From the NCBI RefSeq assembly GCF_027497175.1, contig NZ_CP114901.1, positions 2,914,001 through 2,978,000 of the forward strand: DNA of 64,000 bases, given 5' to 3'. Below, one piece after another: positions 25,492 to 34,575 of the stretch. Under the pieces are notes generated by a model. It saw only the letters and a list, made by a program, of their open reading frames with translations. It made no database searches and was not told the DNA's origin. The translations under genes and the position numbers were made by a program. Positions within the stretch are counted from its first letter, which is position 1; every line of letters begins with the position of its first letter. The DNA comes from Verrucosispora sp. WMMD573. Its GTDB lineage: Bacteria; Actinomycetota; Actinomycetes; Mycobacteriales; Micromonosporaceae.

Positions 25492-25923
25492 TCAGCCGGG
25501 GCGGCCCGGGAACGCCACGGTCACCGGGGTGATCCCCGCGCTGCGCCGCCAGCGGGTCGCCCGTACCGCGTACTCCACCAGGGCGGCCAGGGCGCGATCC
25601 CGCTCGGCGCCGGAGCTGACCGGCAGCGCCGCACGCCAGAAGGCCGCAGTACGTTCCTCCACCTGCACGGCGAGGCGCAGCGCGCTGGCCCGGTCGGTCA
25701 CCGGGAAGGGCAACGCGTATCCGGCCCGATCCGGCGGGACACTGCCGCCGCCGGTGCTCAGCTGCACCACCAGGGCGTCCCGGCGGGCCCGGTGGGCGGC
25801 TTCCGCCTCCACCGCCGCCTTGCGTTCGGCGCCAGTCAGTCGTACCCCGACGGGGCCGTAGGCCCAGATGGCGGCGTACTCGGCGGTCAGGGCGTCGGCG
25901 AGCGCCTCGGCGGATTCGCTCAC
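25492..25923 (-). CDS. DUF4439 ferritin-like protein
   Basis: 143 residues, all helical, with a four-helix-bundle pattern: ALTAEYAAIWAYGPVG, AAHRARRDALVVQL, ASALRLAVQVEERTAAFW and LAALVEYAVRATRW. The spacing of E, H and E residues resembles a ferritin-like di-metal site, and DUF4439 is the closest family I recognise. No signal peptide. The GTG start overlaps the lipoprotein stop by 4 nt, and the two proteins appear to be related halves or partners. Function unknown. Confidence 0.72.
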   Translation of the reverse strand: MSESAEALADALTAEYAAIWAYGPVGVRLTGAERKAAVEAEAAHRARRDALVVQLSTGGGSVPPDRAGYALPFPVTDRASALRLAVQVEERTAAFWRAALPVSSGAERDRALAALVEYAVRATRWRRSAGITPVTVAFPGRPG

Positions 25924-26423
25924 CGCAGCGCCTCCAGGTGGGTTGCGCGGGCGGCGGCGATCGAGCCGAGCAGCGCGACGCGCTCGGCGGGCGCCGCCGC
26001 GCAGGCCCCGATCGCCGACTCCCGGCCGGCGCGTTCGGACTTCCGCAGCTCGGCCAGCGCGGCCGAGCGATCCGTCGGCGGCGCGACCGACGGGGCGGCC
26101 GTGGGCGTGGCGGAGGCGGTTGCCGCACCGGTCAGCTCGGCCAGCTCTGCGGCGTGCGCCTCGTGCGACTCGGCAAGGGGGAGCAGCCGGGTGGCCAGAT
26201 CGGGGTGGGCGGTGGCGGCGGCGCGCAGCCCCGCCGCGAGCCGCAGCGACTCGTCCAGCAGCGGCGCGAGCGGATCGGGCTGCGGCGGTGGCTCGTCGCG
26301 GTCGAGCAGGCCGCAACCGGTCAGCCCAGCGGCGGCCCCGCCGAGCGCCAGCAGCGCACCGGCCCGTAGCAGGCCGCGTCGGGAAAGTGCGGACGATTCG
26401 TCCTGCCAAGTCGTTCTGCCCAT
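25920..26423 (-). CDS. Tat-exported lipoprotein, ferritin-like
   Basis: 167 residues with a twin-arginine signal (SRRGLLRAG), an Ala/Gly/Leu core and a lipobox ending GLTGC, then a linker rich in D, E and P and helical repeats with HEAHAAELAEL. The mature part looks like an E/H-rich helical bundle, like its downstream partner. A Tat signal means export after folding, which suits a metal-bearing bundle (inference). The ATG at 26423 is used; 26447 is an alternative. Divergent from the rimP operon. Confidence 0.75.
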   Translation of the reverse strand: MGRTTWQDESSALSRRGLLRAGALLALGGAAAGLTGCGLLDRDEPPPQPDPLAPLLDESLRLAAGLRAAATAHPDLATRLLPLAESHEAHAAELAELTGAATASATPTAAPSVAPPTDRSAALAELRKSERAGRESAIGACAAAPAERVALLGSIAAARATHLEALR

Positions 26424-26480
26424 CGCCACCGGACAAGTCAACACCATCGCCGTGACGGGTGTCCGGCGGTGGCGCTCGGT

Positions 26481-26551
26481 GCGCCGCCCGGGCCGTCCTC
26501 CGGGCGGCGCGTTACGCTCTGCGCAGCCACCGGCGCGTCCGCGCCGGTGGC
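26481..26551 (+). promoter_or_regulatory. rimP operon promoter region with two strong hairpins
   Basis: Hairpin 1 pairs 26481-26491 with 26500-26510 (11 bp, 8-nt loop). TACGCT at 26513-26518 is a candidate -10 box. Hairpin 2 pairs GCCACCGGCGCG (26526-26537) with its complement at 26540-26551, a perfect 12-bp stem that would sit at the very 5' end of the transcript, about 40 nt before the rimP start. Confidence 0.5.
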
Positions 26552-26592
26552 GTGCCGGCATGGCGTCGGCGAGCAGCGGAAGGGTTCTACGG

Positions 26593-27234
26593 ATGACGCA
26601 GCGTGGCCGTGCCACCAGGACGACGGGGCGACCCCGCGGTGGCCAGGCTGCACGCCCGGGTCAGACCTCCCGTGGTGACCTCGCCGCCCGCCGCGAGCGG
26701 CTGCGTTCGGTGATCGCGCCCGTGGTGCGGGCCGCCGGCTACGACCTGGAGGATCTCACCGTCGCCCGAGCCGGCCGCCGGCACGTCGTGCGGGTGATCG
26801 TCGACGCCGACGGCGGCATCAACCTGGACGCGGTGGCCGACGTGTCGCGCGCGGTTTCCACCGCCCTGGACGCGGCCGAGGAGAGCGGCGGTGACATCGT
26901 CGCGGGCGAGTACCAGCTCGAGGTCAGTTCGCCGGGCGTGGACCGCCCGCTGACCCTGCCCCGGCACTGGCGCCGCAACGTGGGACGACTGGTCCGGGTG
27001 ACAGTGCGCGGTAGCGCGTCGTCCGGGCAGCCCGGGGGTGACCGGCAGGTCACCGGCCGGGTGGTCGACGCCGACGCCGAGCGGGTGGTGCTGGAGACCG
27101 ACGCGGACCGTGCGGAGTGGGTCTACGCCGACCTCGGCCCGGGCCGGGTGCAGGTCGAGTTCACCCGCCTCGACGAGCTGACCGAATCAGAAGACGTCGA
27201 CGACGATGACGATGTGGAGGACGAGGAGAGGTGA
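26593..27234 (+). CDS. rimP: ribosome maturation factor RimP
   Basis: 213 residues. Needed for 30S subunit maturation. The N-terminal domain is recognisable by [20 protein letters not shown] and [20 protein letters not shown], followed by the signature [13 protein letters not shown] and [20 protein letters not shown]; the C-terminal Sm-like barrel is followed by an acidic tail ([13 protein letters not shown]). The ATG at 26593 has GGAAGGG upstream. First gene of the rimP-nusA block; nusA starts inside its stop codon. Confidence 0.95.
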   Translation: MTQRGRATRTTGRPRGGQAARPGQTSRGDLAARRERLRSVIAPVVRAAGYDLEDLTVARAGRRHVVRVIVDADGGINLDAVADVSRAVSTALDAAEESGGDIVAGEYQLEVSSPGVDRPLTLPRHWRRNVGRLVRVTVRGSASSGQPGGDRQVTGRVVDADAERVVLETDADRAEWVYADLGPGRVQVEFTRLDELTESEDVDDDDDVEDEER

Positions 27235-28274
27235 ACATCGACCTCGCGGCGCTGCGCGCACTGGAGCGCGAGCGGGAGATCCCGTTCGACACGATCCTCG
27301 CGGCGATCGAGACCGCGCTGCTGACCGCGTACCGGCACACCGAGGGTGCCCAGCCGCACGCCCGGGTGGAGATCGACCGGAAGACCGGCGCGGCACTCGT
27401 CTACGCCCAGGAGTTGGGCGCCGAGGGCACCGTGGAGCGGGAGTGGGACGACACCCCGCACGACTTCGGCCGGATCGCCGCCATGACCGCCAAGCAGGTG
27501 ATCCTCCAGCGGCTGCGGGAGGCCACCGACGAGGTGCACTTCGGTGAGTACGTCGGCCGCGACGGTGACCTGGTCACCGGGGTGGTGCAGGCGCACGAGG
27601 CACGGGCCGAGAAGGGCATCGTCACCGTCGACCTGGGCAAGCTGGAGGGTGTGCTGCCGCAGTCGGAGCAGGTGCCCGGCGAGCGGTACACCCACGGCGA
27701 GCGGATCCGTTGCGTGGTGGTGCACGTGGCCAAGGGAATGCGTGGTCCGCAGATCACGTTGTCCCGTACGCACCCGAACCTGGTGAAGAAGCTCTTCGCT
27801 CTGGAGGTGCCGGAGATCGCCGACGGCACGGTCGAGATCGGCGCGATCGCCCGCGAGGCGGGTCATCGTACGAAGATCGCGGTGCGCTCCACCGCGGCCG
27901 GGGTCAACGCCAAGGGCGCCTGCATCGGCCCGATGGGTCAGCGGGTCCGGGCGGTGATGAGTGAGCTGCACGGAGAGAAGATCGACATCATCGACTGGTC
28001 GGACGATCCGGCGACCTTCGTCGGTAACGCGCTTTCCCCGGCCAAGGCGCTGCGCGTCGAGGTGGTCGACCTGGCAAACCGGGCGGCGCGGGTGACGGTT
28101 CCGGATTTCCAGCTGTCGCTTGCGATCGGGCGGGAGGGGCAGAATGCCCGACTTGCTGCCCGACTGACCGGTTGGCGGATCGACATCCGCTCCGACGCCG
28201 AACCGGCCATGCCCGCCGCGCCATCCGAAGCTGATCACGTCCGGGAACCGGGCGGAGCGGTGTCGGGTAGCTAG
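27231..28274 (+). CDS. nusA: transcription termination/antitermination factor NusA
   Basis: 347 residues, the short actinobacterial form without the C-terminal acidic repeats of E. coli NusA. Regions: N-terminal RNA-polymerase-binding domain (1-105), S1 domain (about 110-175, [12 protein letters not shown]), KH1 and KH2 domains with [18 protein letters not shown] and [19 protein letters not shown]. It modulates pausing, termination and antitermination. The GTG start overlaps the rimP stop (GTGA). Confidence 0.96.
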   Translation: MNIDLAALRALEREREIPFDTILAAIETALLTAYRHTEGAQPHARVEIDRKTGAALVYAQELGAEGTVEREWDDTPHDFGRIAAMTAKQVILQRLREATDEVHFGEYVGRDGDLVTGVVQAHEARAEKGIVTVDLGKLEGVLPQSEQVPGERYTHGERIRCVVVHVAKGMRGPQITLSRTHPNLVKKLFALEVPEIADGTVEIGAIAREAGHRTKIAVRSTAAGVNAKGACIGPMGQRVRAVMSELHGEKIDIIDWSDDPATFVGNALSPAKALRVEVVDLANRAARVTVPDFQLSLAIGREGQNARLAARLTGWRIDIRSDAEPAMPAAPSEADHVREPGGAVSGS

Positions 28275-28277
28275 GGG

Positions 28278-28290
28278 TAGACTTCCACCA
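28278..28290 (+). promoter_or_regulatory. leaderless -10 element of ylxR
   Basis: TAGACT (28278-28283) ends 7 nt before GTG 28291 and starts 4 nt after the nusA stop, suggesting an internal promoter in the operon. Confidence 0.55.
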
Positions 28291-28599
28291 GTGGCACGAC
28301 GCGCGCTGCCGGAGCGCACCTGTGTGGGTTGTCGACGGCGCGCACCGGCCAGTGAATTGCTGCGGATCGTCGCGATTGGCGACGAGGCTGGTTTCAGCCT
28401 CCGACCCGATCCGGCCCGCAGACTGCCGGGTCGGGGAGCGAACATGCACCCGGATCCGGCCTGCTTCGCGCAGGCAGTGCGGCGTCGTGCCTTCGGGCGC
28501 GCGCTGCGCATCGCCGGGGCCCCGGATGACGGGGCCCTCGCGGAGTACCTGACGCGTCAACCACCACGTCCGGTCACCCGACCGGACGAGGGCCGCTAG
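28291..28599 (+). CDS. ylxR: YlxR/DUF448 family RNA-binding protein
   Basis: 102 residues with the family signature RTCVGCRRRAP and the GRGANMHPDPACF segment (usually GRGAYLHP). YlxR proteins sit between nusA and infB in most Gram-positive bacteria; they bind nucleic acid or nucleoid, and a Bacillus homologue affects expression of many genes. It may be read from its own leaderless promoter as well as from rimP. A CCGGTC/GACCGG hairpin lies inside its last codons (28571-28586). Confidence 0.92.
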   Translation: MARRALPERTCVGCRRRAPASELLRIVAIGDEAGFSLRPDPARRLPGRGANMHPDPACFAQAVRRRAFGRALRIAGAPDDGALAEYLTRQPPRPVTRPDEGR

Positions 28600-28617
28600 C
28601 AAGGTAGGACGACCGAC

Positions 28618-28699
28618 ATGAGCACACGATGAAGTCCCAGAAATGATCAGGCTTCAAGTGCACGAGTGAGGTCGCTGCGGGTGCTGCCCGCACGACCTC
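28618..28699 (+). promoter_or_regulatory. infB leader: chained mini-ORFs and hairpin
   Basis: Three mini-ORFs of 4, 5 and 8 codons (28618-28632, 28629-28646, 28643-28669) are joined by ATGA overlaps. They are followed by a two-part stem, GAGGTCG (28668-28674) with CGACCTC (28693-28699) enclosing GCGGG/CCCGC (28677-28681/28687-28691). The stem ends 5 nt before the GAGGAG of infB, and the last mini-ORF stops inside its first arm. Confidence 0.5.
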
Positions 28700-28714
28700 G
28701 GAGTGAGGAGTGCA

Positions 28715-31693
28715 GTGGCAGGTAAGGCCCGCGTACACGAGCTTGCAAAAGAGCTCGGGGTCGAAAGCAAGACCGTACTCGCCAAGCTCAAGGAGATGGG
28801 CGAGTTCGTCAAGTCCGCGTCGAGCACCGTAGAGGCGCCTGTCGCCCGACGGCTGCGCAACGCCTTCGTCGCCTCGGGTGGCCCCGGTGCACCGGCGGCT
28901 GCGCCGCCGGCCGCACCGGCTCCGACGGCGGCAGCACCGACCCCGTCGCCGACCCCCGGCGAGCCTCGGGTCACCGCCAAACCGACGCCGCCTCGGCGTC
29001 CGGCGGTGCCCGGGCCGAAGCCGAAGGGTCCGGTGCCCGGTCCGCCGCCAGCGGCGGCCCCGGTCGCCAAGCCGGCGAGTGCTCACGACATCGAGGTGGC
29101 CGCCGCCGAGGCGCGTGCCGCCGCATTGAAGGCTGAGCAGGAGGCCGCGGTCAAGGCCGCCCAGGCCGCCCGCCAGCAGCAGCGGGAGAACGTCCGCCGG
29201 GAGCCCCCGGCCGACGGTGGTGCCCGTCCGGGTCCCCGACCCGGTCCCGGCGCGATGCCGCCCCGCCCGGGTTCTCCGGCCGCGGGTCGACCCGGTGGAA
29301 CCAACCCGGGCCCGGGCGGCCGGCAGGGTCGCCCGCCGGCGCGCGGCGCCGGTAACAACCCGTTCGGTATCCAGGGCAGCCAGCAGCAGCGGCCACCGGC
29401 CGCTGGTGGCGGTGGGTCCCGGCCCAGTCCGGCCTCGATGCCGCCGCGGCCCAGTCCGGCCTCGATGCCGCCAAGGCCCAGTCCGGCCTCGATGCCGAGC
29501 CAGCGTCCGGGTCGTCCCGGTGGTCCGGGCGCCGGTCGGCCCGGTGGCGGCGCCGGTCGTCCGGGTGGCGGCGGTGGCGGTGGCTACCGTGGCGGTCCGG
29601 GTGGCGGCGGTGGTGGTGGCTACCGTGGCGGTCCCGGCGGCGGCGGTGGCGGTGGTGGTGGCTACCGCGGCGGTCCCGGCGGCGGCGGTGGCGGCGGATT
29701 CCGCCCGGGCGCGCCGGCCGGTGGCGGCGGTCGTCCCGGTGGCGGTGGCCGTGGCCGTGGCGGCGGCGCCGCGGGTGCCTTCGGGCGTCCGGGTGGCAAG
29801 CCGACCCGTGGTCGCAAGTCCAAGAAGCAGCGCAGACAGGAGTTCGACAACCTGTCGGCTCCGACCATGAGCTCGGGTGCTCCCCGGGGTCAGGGGCAGA
29901 CGGTACGGCTCTCCCGTGGCGCCTCGCTGTCGGACTTCGCCGACAAGATCAACGCCAACCCGGGTTCGCTGGTCCAGGAGATGTTCAACCTGGGCGAGAT
30001 GGTCACGGCGACCCAGTCGTGCTCCGACGACACGCTGCTGCTGCTGGGCGAGCACCTCGGCTTCAACGTGCAGATCGTCAGCCCGGAGGACGAGGACCGC
30101 GAGCTGCTCGCGCAGTTCAACATCGACCTTGACGCCGAGGTCGCGGAGGACCGCCTGGTCAGCCGGGCGCCGGTGGTGACCGTCATGGGTCACGTCGACC
30201 ACGGTAAGACCAAGCTGCTCGACGCGATCCGTAAGGCGAACGTCGTCGCCGGTGAGGCCGGAGGCATCACCCAGCACATCGGTGCCTACCAGGTCCACGT
30301 GCCGCACGAGGGCGAGGACCGCGCGGTGACCTTCATCGACACCCCGGGTCACGAGGCGTTCACCGCCATGCGTGCCCGTGGCGCCCAGGTGACGGACATC
30401 GTGATCCTGGTGGTCGCGGCCGACGACGGTGTCATGCCGCAGACCATCGAGGCGTTGAACCACGCCAAGGCGGCCGAGGTGCCGATCGTGGTCGCGGTCA
30501 ACAAGGTCGACAAGCCGGAGGCGAACCCGGACAAGGTCCGCCAGCAGCTGACCGAGTACGGCCTGGTCGCCGAGGAGTACGGCGGCGAGACCATGTTCGT
30601 GAACGTGGCCGCGAAGCCCGGCATCGGCATCGAGGAACTGCTCGAAGCGGTGCTGCTCACCGCCGACGCGTCGCTGGAGCTGACCGCTCCGACCGACGGG
30701 CCGGCGCAGGGTGTGGCCATCGAGGCACACCTGGACAAGGGCCGTGGTGCGGTCGCGACGGTGCTGGTGCAGAAGGGCACCCTGCGGGCGGGCGACTCGA
30801 TCGTCGCCGGTGGGGCGCACGGCCGGGTCCGGGCGATGCTCGACGAGAACGGCAACCAGGTCACCGAGGCGGGTCCGGCGCGTCCGGTCATGGTCCTCGG
30901 TCTGACCGCGGTGCCGGGGGCGGGCGACACCTTCCTCGCTGCGGCGGACGACCGCACGGTGCGGCAGATCGCCGAGCAGCGGCAGGCTCGTCGGCGGGCG
31001 GCGGCGTTCGCCAACTCCCGTGGCCGGGCCACCCTTGAGACGCTCATGGAGCAGCTCAAGGAGGGCGAGAAGACGTCGCTCAACCTCATCCTCAAGGGTG
31101 ACGTCTCCGGTTCGGTGGAGGCCCTGGAGGACGCGCTGTTCAACCTCGACATTCCCGAGGAGGTTCAGCTCAAGGTCCTCGACCGGGGCGTGGGCTCGAT
31201 CACCGAGAGCAACATCATGCTCGCGAGCGCCTCGTCCGAGCCGGTCACGATCATCGGCTTCAACGTGCGGGCCTCCAACAAGGTCCGCGAGATGGCCGAC
31301 CGCGAGGGCGTGGAGATCCGGTACTACACCGTCATCTACCAGGCCATCGAGGAGATCGAGGCGGCGCTCAAGGGCCTGCTCAAGCCGGAGTACGAGGAGG
31401 TCGAGCTCGGCACCGCGGAGATCCGCGACGTGTTCCGCTCGTCCAAGATCGGAAACATCTCCGGTTGCATCGTCCGGTCGGGTGTCATCCGACGGAACGC
31501 GAAGGCGCGCCTGCTGCGCGACGGCACGGTCGTGGCGGACAACCTCACGATCAGCTCGCTCAAGCGGTTCAAGGACGACGCGACGGAGGTCCGGGAGGGC
31601 TTCGAGTGTGGTCTGACCCTGGGTGGTTACAACAACGTCCAGGTCGGCGACGTGATCGAGACCTTCGAGATGCGGGAGAAGGTTCGCGCCTGA
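28715..31693 (+). CDS. infB: translation initiation factor IF-2
   Basis: 992 residues. Delivers initiator tRNA to the 30S subunit in a GTP-dependent way. The N-terminal IF2N motif ([18 protein letters not shown]) is followed by a Pro/Ala region, a long Gly/Arg/Pro low-complexity linker (about 168-358), a second IF2N motif, the GTPase domain (GHVDHGKT at about 492, [12 protein letters not shown]), and the C-terminal domains ending in [22 protein letters not shown] 28715 is chosen over GTG 28703 because it gives the conserved VAGKARVHE start after GAGGAG. Confidence 0.96.
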   Translation: MAGKARVHELAKELGVESKTVLAKLKEMGEFVKSASSTVEAPVARRLRNAFVASGGPGAPAAAPPAAPAPTAAAPTPSPTPGEPRVTAKPTPPRRPAVPGPKPKGPVPGPPPAAAPVAKPASAHDIEVAAAEARAAALKAEQEAAVKAAQAARQQQRENVRREPPADGGARPGPRPGPGAMPPRPGSPAAGRPGGTNPGPGGRQGRPPARGAGNNPFGIQGSQQQRPPAAGGGGSRPSPASMPPRPSPASMPPRPSPASMPSQRPGRPGGPGAGRPGGGAGRPGGGGGGGYRGGPGGGGGGGYRGGPGGGGGGGGGYRGGPGGGGGGGFRPGAPAGGGGRPGGGGRGRGGGAAGAFGRPGGKPTRGRKSKKQRRQEFDNLSAPTMSSGAPRGQGQTVRLSRGASLSDFADKINANPGSLVQEMFNLGEMVTATQSCSDDTLLLLGEHLGFNVQIVSPEDEDRELLAQFNIDLDAEVAEDRLVSRAPVVTVMGHVDHGKTKLLDAIRKANVVAGEAGGITQHIGAYQVHVPHEGEDRAVTFIDTPGHEAFTAMRARGAQVTDIVILVVAADDGVMPQTIEALNHAKAAEVPIVVAVNKVDKPEANPDKVRQQLTEYGLVAEEYGGETMFVNVAAKPGIGIEELLEAVLLTADASLELTAPTDGPAQGVAIEAHLDKGRGAVATVLVQKGTLRAGDSIVAGGAHGRVRAMLDENGNQVTEAGPARPVMVLGLTAVPGAGDTFLAAADDRTVRQIAEQRQARRRAAAFANSRGRATLETLMEQLKEGEKTSLNLILKGDVSGSVEALEDALFNLDIPEEVQLKVLDRGVGSITESNIMLASASSEPVTIIGFNVRASNKVREMADREGVEIRYYTVIYQAIEEIEAALKGLLKPEYEEVELGTAEIRDVFRSSKIGNISGCIVRSGVIRRNAKARLLRDGTVVADNLTISSLKRFKDDATEVREGFECGLTLGGYNNVQVGDVIETFEMREKVRA
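29421..29700 (+). repeat. in-gene repeats of the IF2 linker
   Basis: Three tandem 27-nt units beginning at 29421, 29448 and 29475 encode RPSPASMPP. From about 29580 to 29700, units of [13 protein letters not shown] repeat three times with changing glycine number. Length varies in whole codons, so the frame is preserved. Confidence 0.85.
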
Positions 31694-31709
31694 TCCTGCG
31701 GTGACGCAC

Positions 31710-31751
31710 TGATCAAGGGGTTTACGCCGACCGGCGTAAACCCCTTGATCA
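31710..31751. terminator. perfect 20-bp inverted repeat after infB
   Basis: TGATCAAGGGGTTTACGCCG (31710-31729) and its exact complement (31732-31751) are separated by 2 nt, starting 17 nt after the infB stop. It is likely a strong intrinsic or bidirectional terminator, though no T-run follows. Its TGATCA ends resemble those of the repeat at 11816-11884. Confidence 0.65.
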
Positions 31752-31784
31752 TGCGGGGTGGGGTGCGGGTAGTGTCCCCAGACG

Positions 31785-32078
31785 ATGTACACCGCAACCG
31801 CAGTATTCGACCTGCTGCTGCCGGGGGACTCCCGGTCGCTGAAGGCCAAGAGGTCGTACGTACGGCCGATCGTCGCGGCGCTCCGCCGGTTCGACGTGTC
31901 GGCAGCCGAGGTGGGGGCGCTCGACCTGCACGGACGAGCGGAGATCGGCGTGGCGGTGGTGGCCGCCGAGGCGGCACATGGCCGCGAGGTGCTCGACTCG
32001 TGCGAGCGGCTGGTCGCGAGTCGTCCGGAGGTCGAACTGCTGTCGGTGCGCCGCCGGTTGCACGGCGACGACGACTGA
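31785..32078 (+). CDS. DUF503 (YlxP-like) protein
   Basis: 97 residues of the DUF503 family: LPGDSRSLKAKRSYVRPIV near the N-terminus and AEIGVAVVAAEAAHGREVL in the middle. The family nearly always lies between infB and rbfA in Gram-positive bacteria (YlxP in Bacillus) and is thought to bind ribosome or nucleic acid; function not settled. TAGTGT at 31770-31775 is a possible -10 box 9 nt before the ATG. A structural palindrome separates it from infB. Confidence 0.9.
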   Translation: MYTATAVFDLLLPGDSRSLKAKRSYVRPIVAALRRFDVSAAEVGALDLHGRAEIGVAVVAAEAAHGREVLDSCERLVASRPEVELLSVRRRLHGDDD

Positions 32079-32210
32079 GCCGTTGGCCGCCGCCCCGCAC
32101 GCCGGGGCGGACGGCGCGGGTAGGGTTCGAGTGTTGGGGTCGGTGCGGGCTCCGGTGACGCCGGCGTCGCCGGTCCCGGCCGGTAGCGGGACGCCGTGGA
32201 GGTGGCGGAG

Positions 32211-32708
32211 ATGACGGATGCGGCCAAGGTACGCCGGCACGCGGAGCGGGTACGCGAACTGGTCGCGTCGGTGGTGCGGAGTCAGATCAAGGATCCCCGA
32301 CTGGGCATGATCACCATCACCGACGCCCGGATCACCGCCGACCTGCGGGACGCCACGGTCTTCTACACCGTGCTCGGCGACGCGGCGGCCCAGGCGGGCA
32401 CCGCCGCCGCGCTGGACAGCGCCAAGGGCATGCTGCGCAGCACGGTCGGCAAGGCGCTCGGGCTGCGCCACTCGCCGACGCTGACCTTCGTTCTGGACGA
32501 CGTGCAGGATCAGGTCAAGCACATCGACGACCTGCTCGCCGCGGCCCGCAACGCCGACGCCGAGGTGCAGCGCCTGGCGGCGCGGGCCGAGTACGCCGGT
32601 GAGGCACAGCCGTACCGCCTCGATGAGGACGAGGACGAGGACGGCGCCGACGACGAGGACGAGCCCGGCGGGACCGTTGACGATGCCCGGGGCGGGGATC
32701 GTCGGTGA
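32211..32708 (+). CDS. rbfA: 30S ribosome-binding factor RbfA
   Basis: 165 residues. Type II KH-fold factor that binds immature 30S subunits. Seen: RVRELVASVVRSQIKDPRLGMITIT, DLRDATVFYTVLGD and the helix LRHSPTLTFVLDD; a long acidic tail (DEDEDEDGADDEDE) follows, as in other actinobacteria. The ATG at 32211 has GGAGG 8 nt upstream. nrnA starts inside its stop codon. Confidence 0.95.
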   Translation: MTDAAKVRRHAERVRELVASVVRSQIKDPRLGMITITDARITADLRDATVFYTVLGDAAAQAGTAAALDSAKGMLRSTVGKALGLRHSPTLTFVLDDVQDQVKHIDDLLAAARNADAEVQRLAARAEYAGEAQPYRLDEDEDEDGADDEDEPGGTVDDARGGDRR

Positions 32709-33895
32709 CCGCCCCCTCCGGTGGTGCCGTGACCGAGCCGGATCCCGCCGTGCGGCGGCAGCCCGGCCCCGGCCGGGCCGCCGACGGTCGGCCGGCTCCG
32801 GTGACGCCCGCCGGTCCGCGCGGCCCGGTCGAACCGGCCGGGTCGCATCCCTCCGCGCCGGCGTCCGCCGGGCCGACCGAGGCCGACTGGACCGCTGCGG
32901 TGACCGCGATCCGCCAGCTGCCCGCCGACGGTCGGGTGCTGCTGATCTGCCACGTCAACCCGGACGGCGACGCGCTGGGCAGCATGCTCGGCTTCGCGCT
33001 CGGGCTGCGGCGACTCGGCGTACGCCGATTGCAGGCCACCTTTCCCGGTCCGCCGGAGGTGCCCGAGCCGCTGTCCGGCCTGCCCGGTCTGGAGCTGCTG
33101 GTGCCCGAGGCCGCGGTGGAACCCGAGCCGGACCTGGTCATCTGCTTCGACGCGGCGAGTGAGTCGCGCCTCGGTGAGCTGGCCGACCGGTTGACCGGGA
33201 AGGGCACCGCGCTGGTGCTCGACCATCACGCCTCGAACCGTGGTTTCGGCGATGTGAACCTGGTCGACCCGGCGGCAGCGGCGACCTCCGTGCTCGCCGA
33301 ACAGCTATTGGACCGCCTCGGCGTGCCGTTGGACGCCGGCATCGCCGAATGTCTGTACGTGGCGCTGAGCACCGACACCGGATCGTTCCGGTTCGACGCG
33401 ACCACCCCGGCGGTGCACGAGATGGCAGCCCGGCTGTTGGCGACCGGGATCCGTCCGGGTGACATCTCGCGGCGGGTGTTCGACAGCCGGCCGTTCGGCG
33501 CGGTACGGCTCTTCGGTGAGGTGCTCGGGCGAGCCCGGCTGGAGCCCGACGAGGCCGGCGGGCACGGCCTGGTCTGGACGTACGCGACCCTGGACGACCT
33601 GGCCCGCCACGAGCAGCGGCCGTACGTCCTGGAGGCGCTCATCGATCCGGTGCGCTGCACCGCCGAGGCCGACGTGAGTTGCGTGGTCAAGCAGACCGCG
33701 CCGGCCGTCTGGGCGGTGTCCCTGCGCAGTAAGGGCGCGACGGACGTGAGCCGGGTGGCCGTTGCGCTGGGCGGCGGTGGGCACCGGCTGGCCGCCGGCT
33801 TCACCGGCCGGGGCACGGTGGACGAGGTCATCGAGCAAATCAGGAGCCAGTTGCGGGCGTACGCCCCGAGGAGCGGCACCGACCAGCAGGGGTGA
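32705..33895 (+). CDS. nrnA: bifunctional oligoribonuclease/PAP phosphatase NrnA (DHH-DHHA1)
   Basis: 396 residues. A 60-residue Pro/Ala-rich N-terminal extension precedes the DHH domain: HVNPDGDALGS (about residues 83-93), the metal-binding DHH at about 172 (LVLDHHASN) and STDTGSFRF. The DHHA1 domain carries GGGGHRLAAGF, the substrate-binding motif, at about 356. It converts nanoRNA and pAp to mononucleotides, the last step of RNA turnover begun by PNPase and RNase J in this window. GTGA overlap with rbfA. GTG 32729 is an alternative start. Confidence 0.92.
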   Translation: MTAPSGGAVTEPDPAVRRQPGPGRAADGRPAPVTPAGPRGPVEPAGSHPSAPASAGPTEADWTAAVTAIRQLPADGRVLLICHVNPDGDALGSMLGFALGLRRLGVRRLQATFPGPPEVPEPLSGLPGLELLVPEAAVEPEPDLVICFDAASESRLGELADRLTGKGTALVLDHHASNRGFGDVNLVDPAAAATSVLAEQLLDRLGVPLDAGIAECLYVALSTDTGSFRFDATTPAVHEMAARLLATGIRPGDISRRVFDSRPFGAVRLFGEVLGRARLEPDEAGGHGLVWTYATLDDLARHEQRPYVLEALIDPVRCTAEADVSCVVKQTAPAVWAVSLRSKGATDVSRVAVALGGGGHRLAAGFTGRGTVDEVIEQIRSQLRAYAPRSGTDQQG

Positions 33896-33955
33896 TTTCA
33901 GGGTCGGCTCCGGGGCGTCGACGCTTCGGCACCTGGACAGGGCGGGGAGAATCGG

Positions 33956-34366
33956 ATGATGGAGCAGTCCCACGATCTCACCGTCGACACCCCCCGCACC
34001 TGGGAGCGGCCGGTCGTCTGCGTGCCGGTGCTTGTCGCTCTCTCCCTGGTGGGCGGGCGCTTCACGTCCTTCTCTACCGAGGCGAACGTCTATGTGTTCG
34101 GTGCCGGCGGGGTGCTGATCTGGCTCGGCCTGACCAAGCGCGTGCAGGCCCGTCCGGCGCCCGAGCGGTTGCCATCCGGCGCGGTCTGGTGGGCGCTGCC
34201 GGTGATGGTCTTCGGGATCTTCGAGGGGGCCACCTTCATCGCGGCGGCCGGTGACGATTTCCCCACCTTCTCGCTGCTGGCCGACCCGCTGCTGGAGGAC
34301 CGTCTGGTCCGTTCCGCGGCCTGGTTGGTGTGGCTGTCGGCGTTCTGGGGGCTGGTGCGGCGATGA
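33956..34366 (+). CDS. small membrane protein, unknown
   Basis: 136 residues with four hydrophobic stretches (PVVCVPVLVALSLVGGRF, ANVYVFGAGGVLIWLGL, AVWWALPVMVFGIFEGATF, AAWLVWLSAFWGLVRR). I do not recognise a family with certainty. GGGGAG precedes the ATG. The following small membrane protein gene overlaps its stop codon (ATGA), so the two are probably made together. Confidence 0.72.
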   Translation: MMEQSHDLTVDTPRTWERPVVCVPVLVALSLVGGRFTSFSTEANVYVFGAGGVLIWLGLTKRVQARPAPERLPSGAVWWALPVMVFGIFEGATFIAAAGDDFPTFSLLADPLLEDRLVRSAAWLVWLSAFWGLVRR

Positions 34367-34575
34367 TGCGGGCGTTGGCGATCGGCGGTTTCCTGCTCGG
34401 GATGGCACTGTTCGGGCTGGTCGAGTGGCTGGCCCGGCGGGAGGGCTCGAAGATTCCGACCCTCGGCGAACTCTGTGCGTACGTCATGCGGTACGAGGTC
34501 GGTCCGGTGCCGGTGGGCCGGATCGGGCTGTTCGGCTTCTGGTGGTGGATCGGCTGGCACTTCCTGGCTCGTTGA
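34363..34575 (+). CDS. small membrane protein, unknown
   Basis: 70 residues: an N-terminal membrane segment ALAIGGFLLGMALFGLVEWL, a conserved-looking polar middle (KIPTLGELCAYVMRYEVGPV) and a C-terminal segment ending in FWWWIGWHFLAR. Coupled by an ATGA overlap to the preceding membrane protein. The pairing suggests a two-component membrane unit. No family is recognised with confidence. Confidence 0.7.
   Translation: MMRALAIGGFLLGMALFGLVEWLARREGSKIPTLGELCAYVMRYEVGPVPVGRIGLFGFWWWIGWHFLAR

Noticed and set aside
28574..32227. Open frame of over 1200 codons on the minus strand across infB
   Set aside because: It is the antisense shadow of infB produced by high GC and G/C third positions; repetitive Ala/Thr/Arg sequence with no domain, and it crosses the infB control regions.
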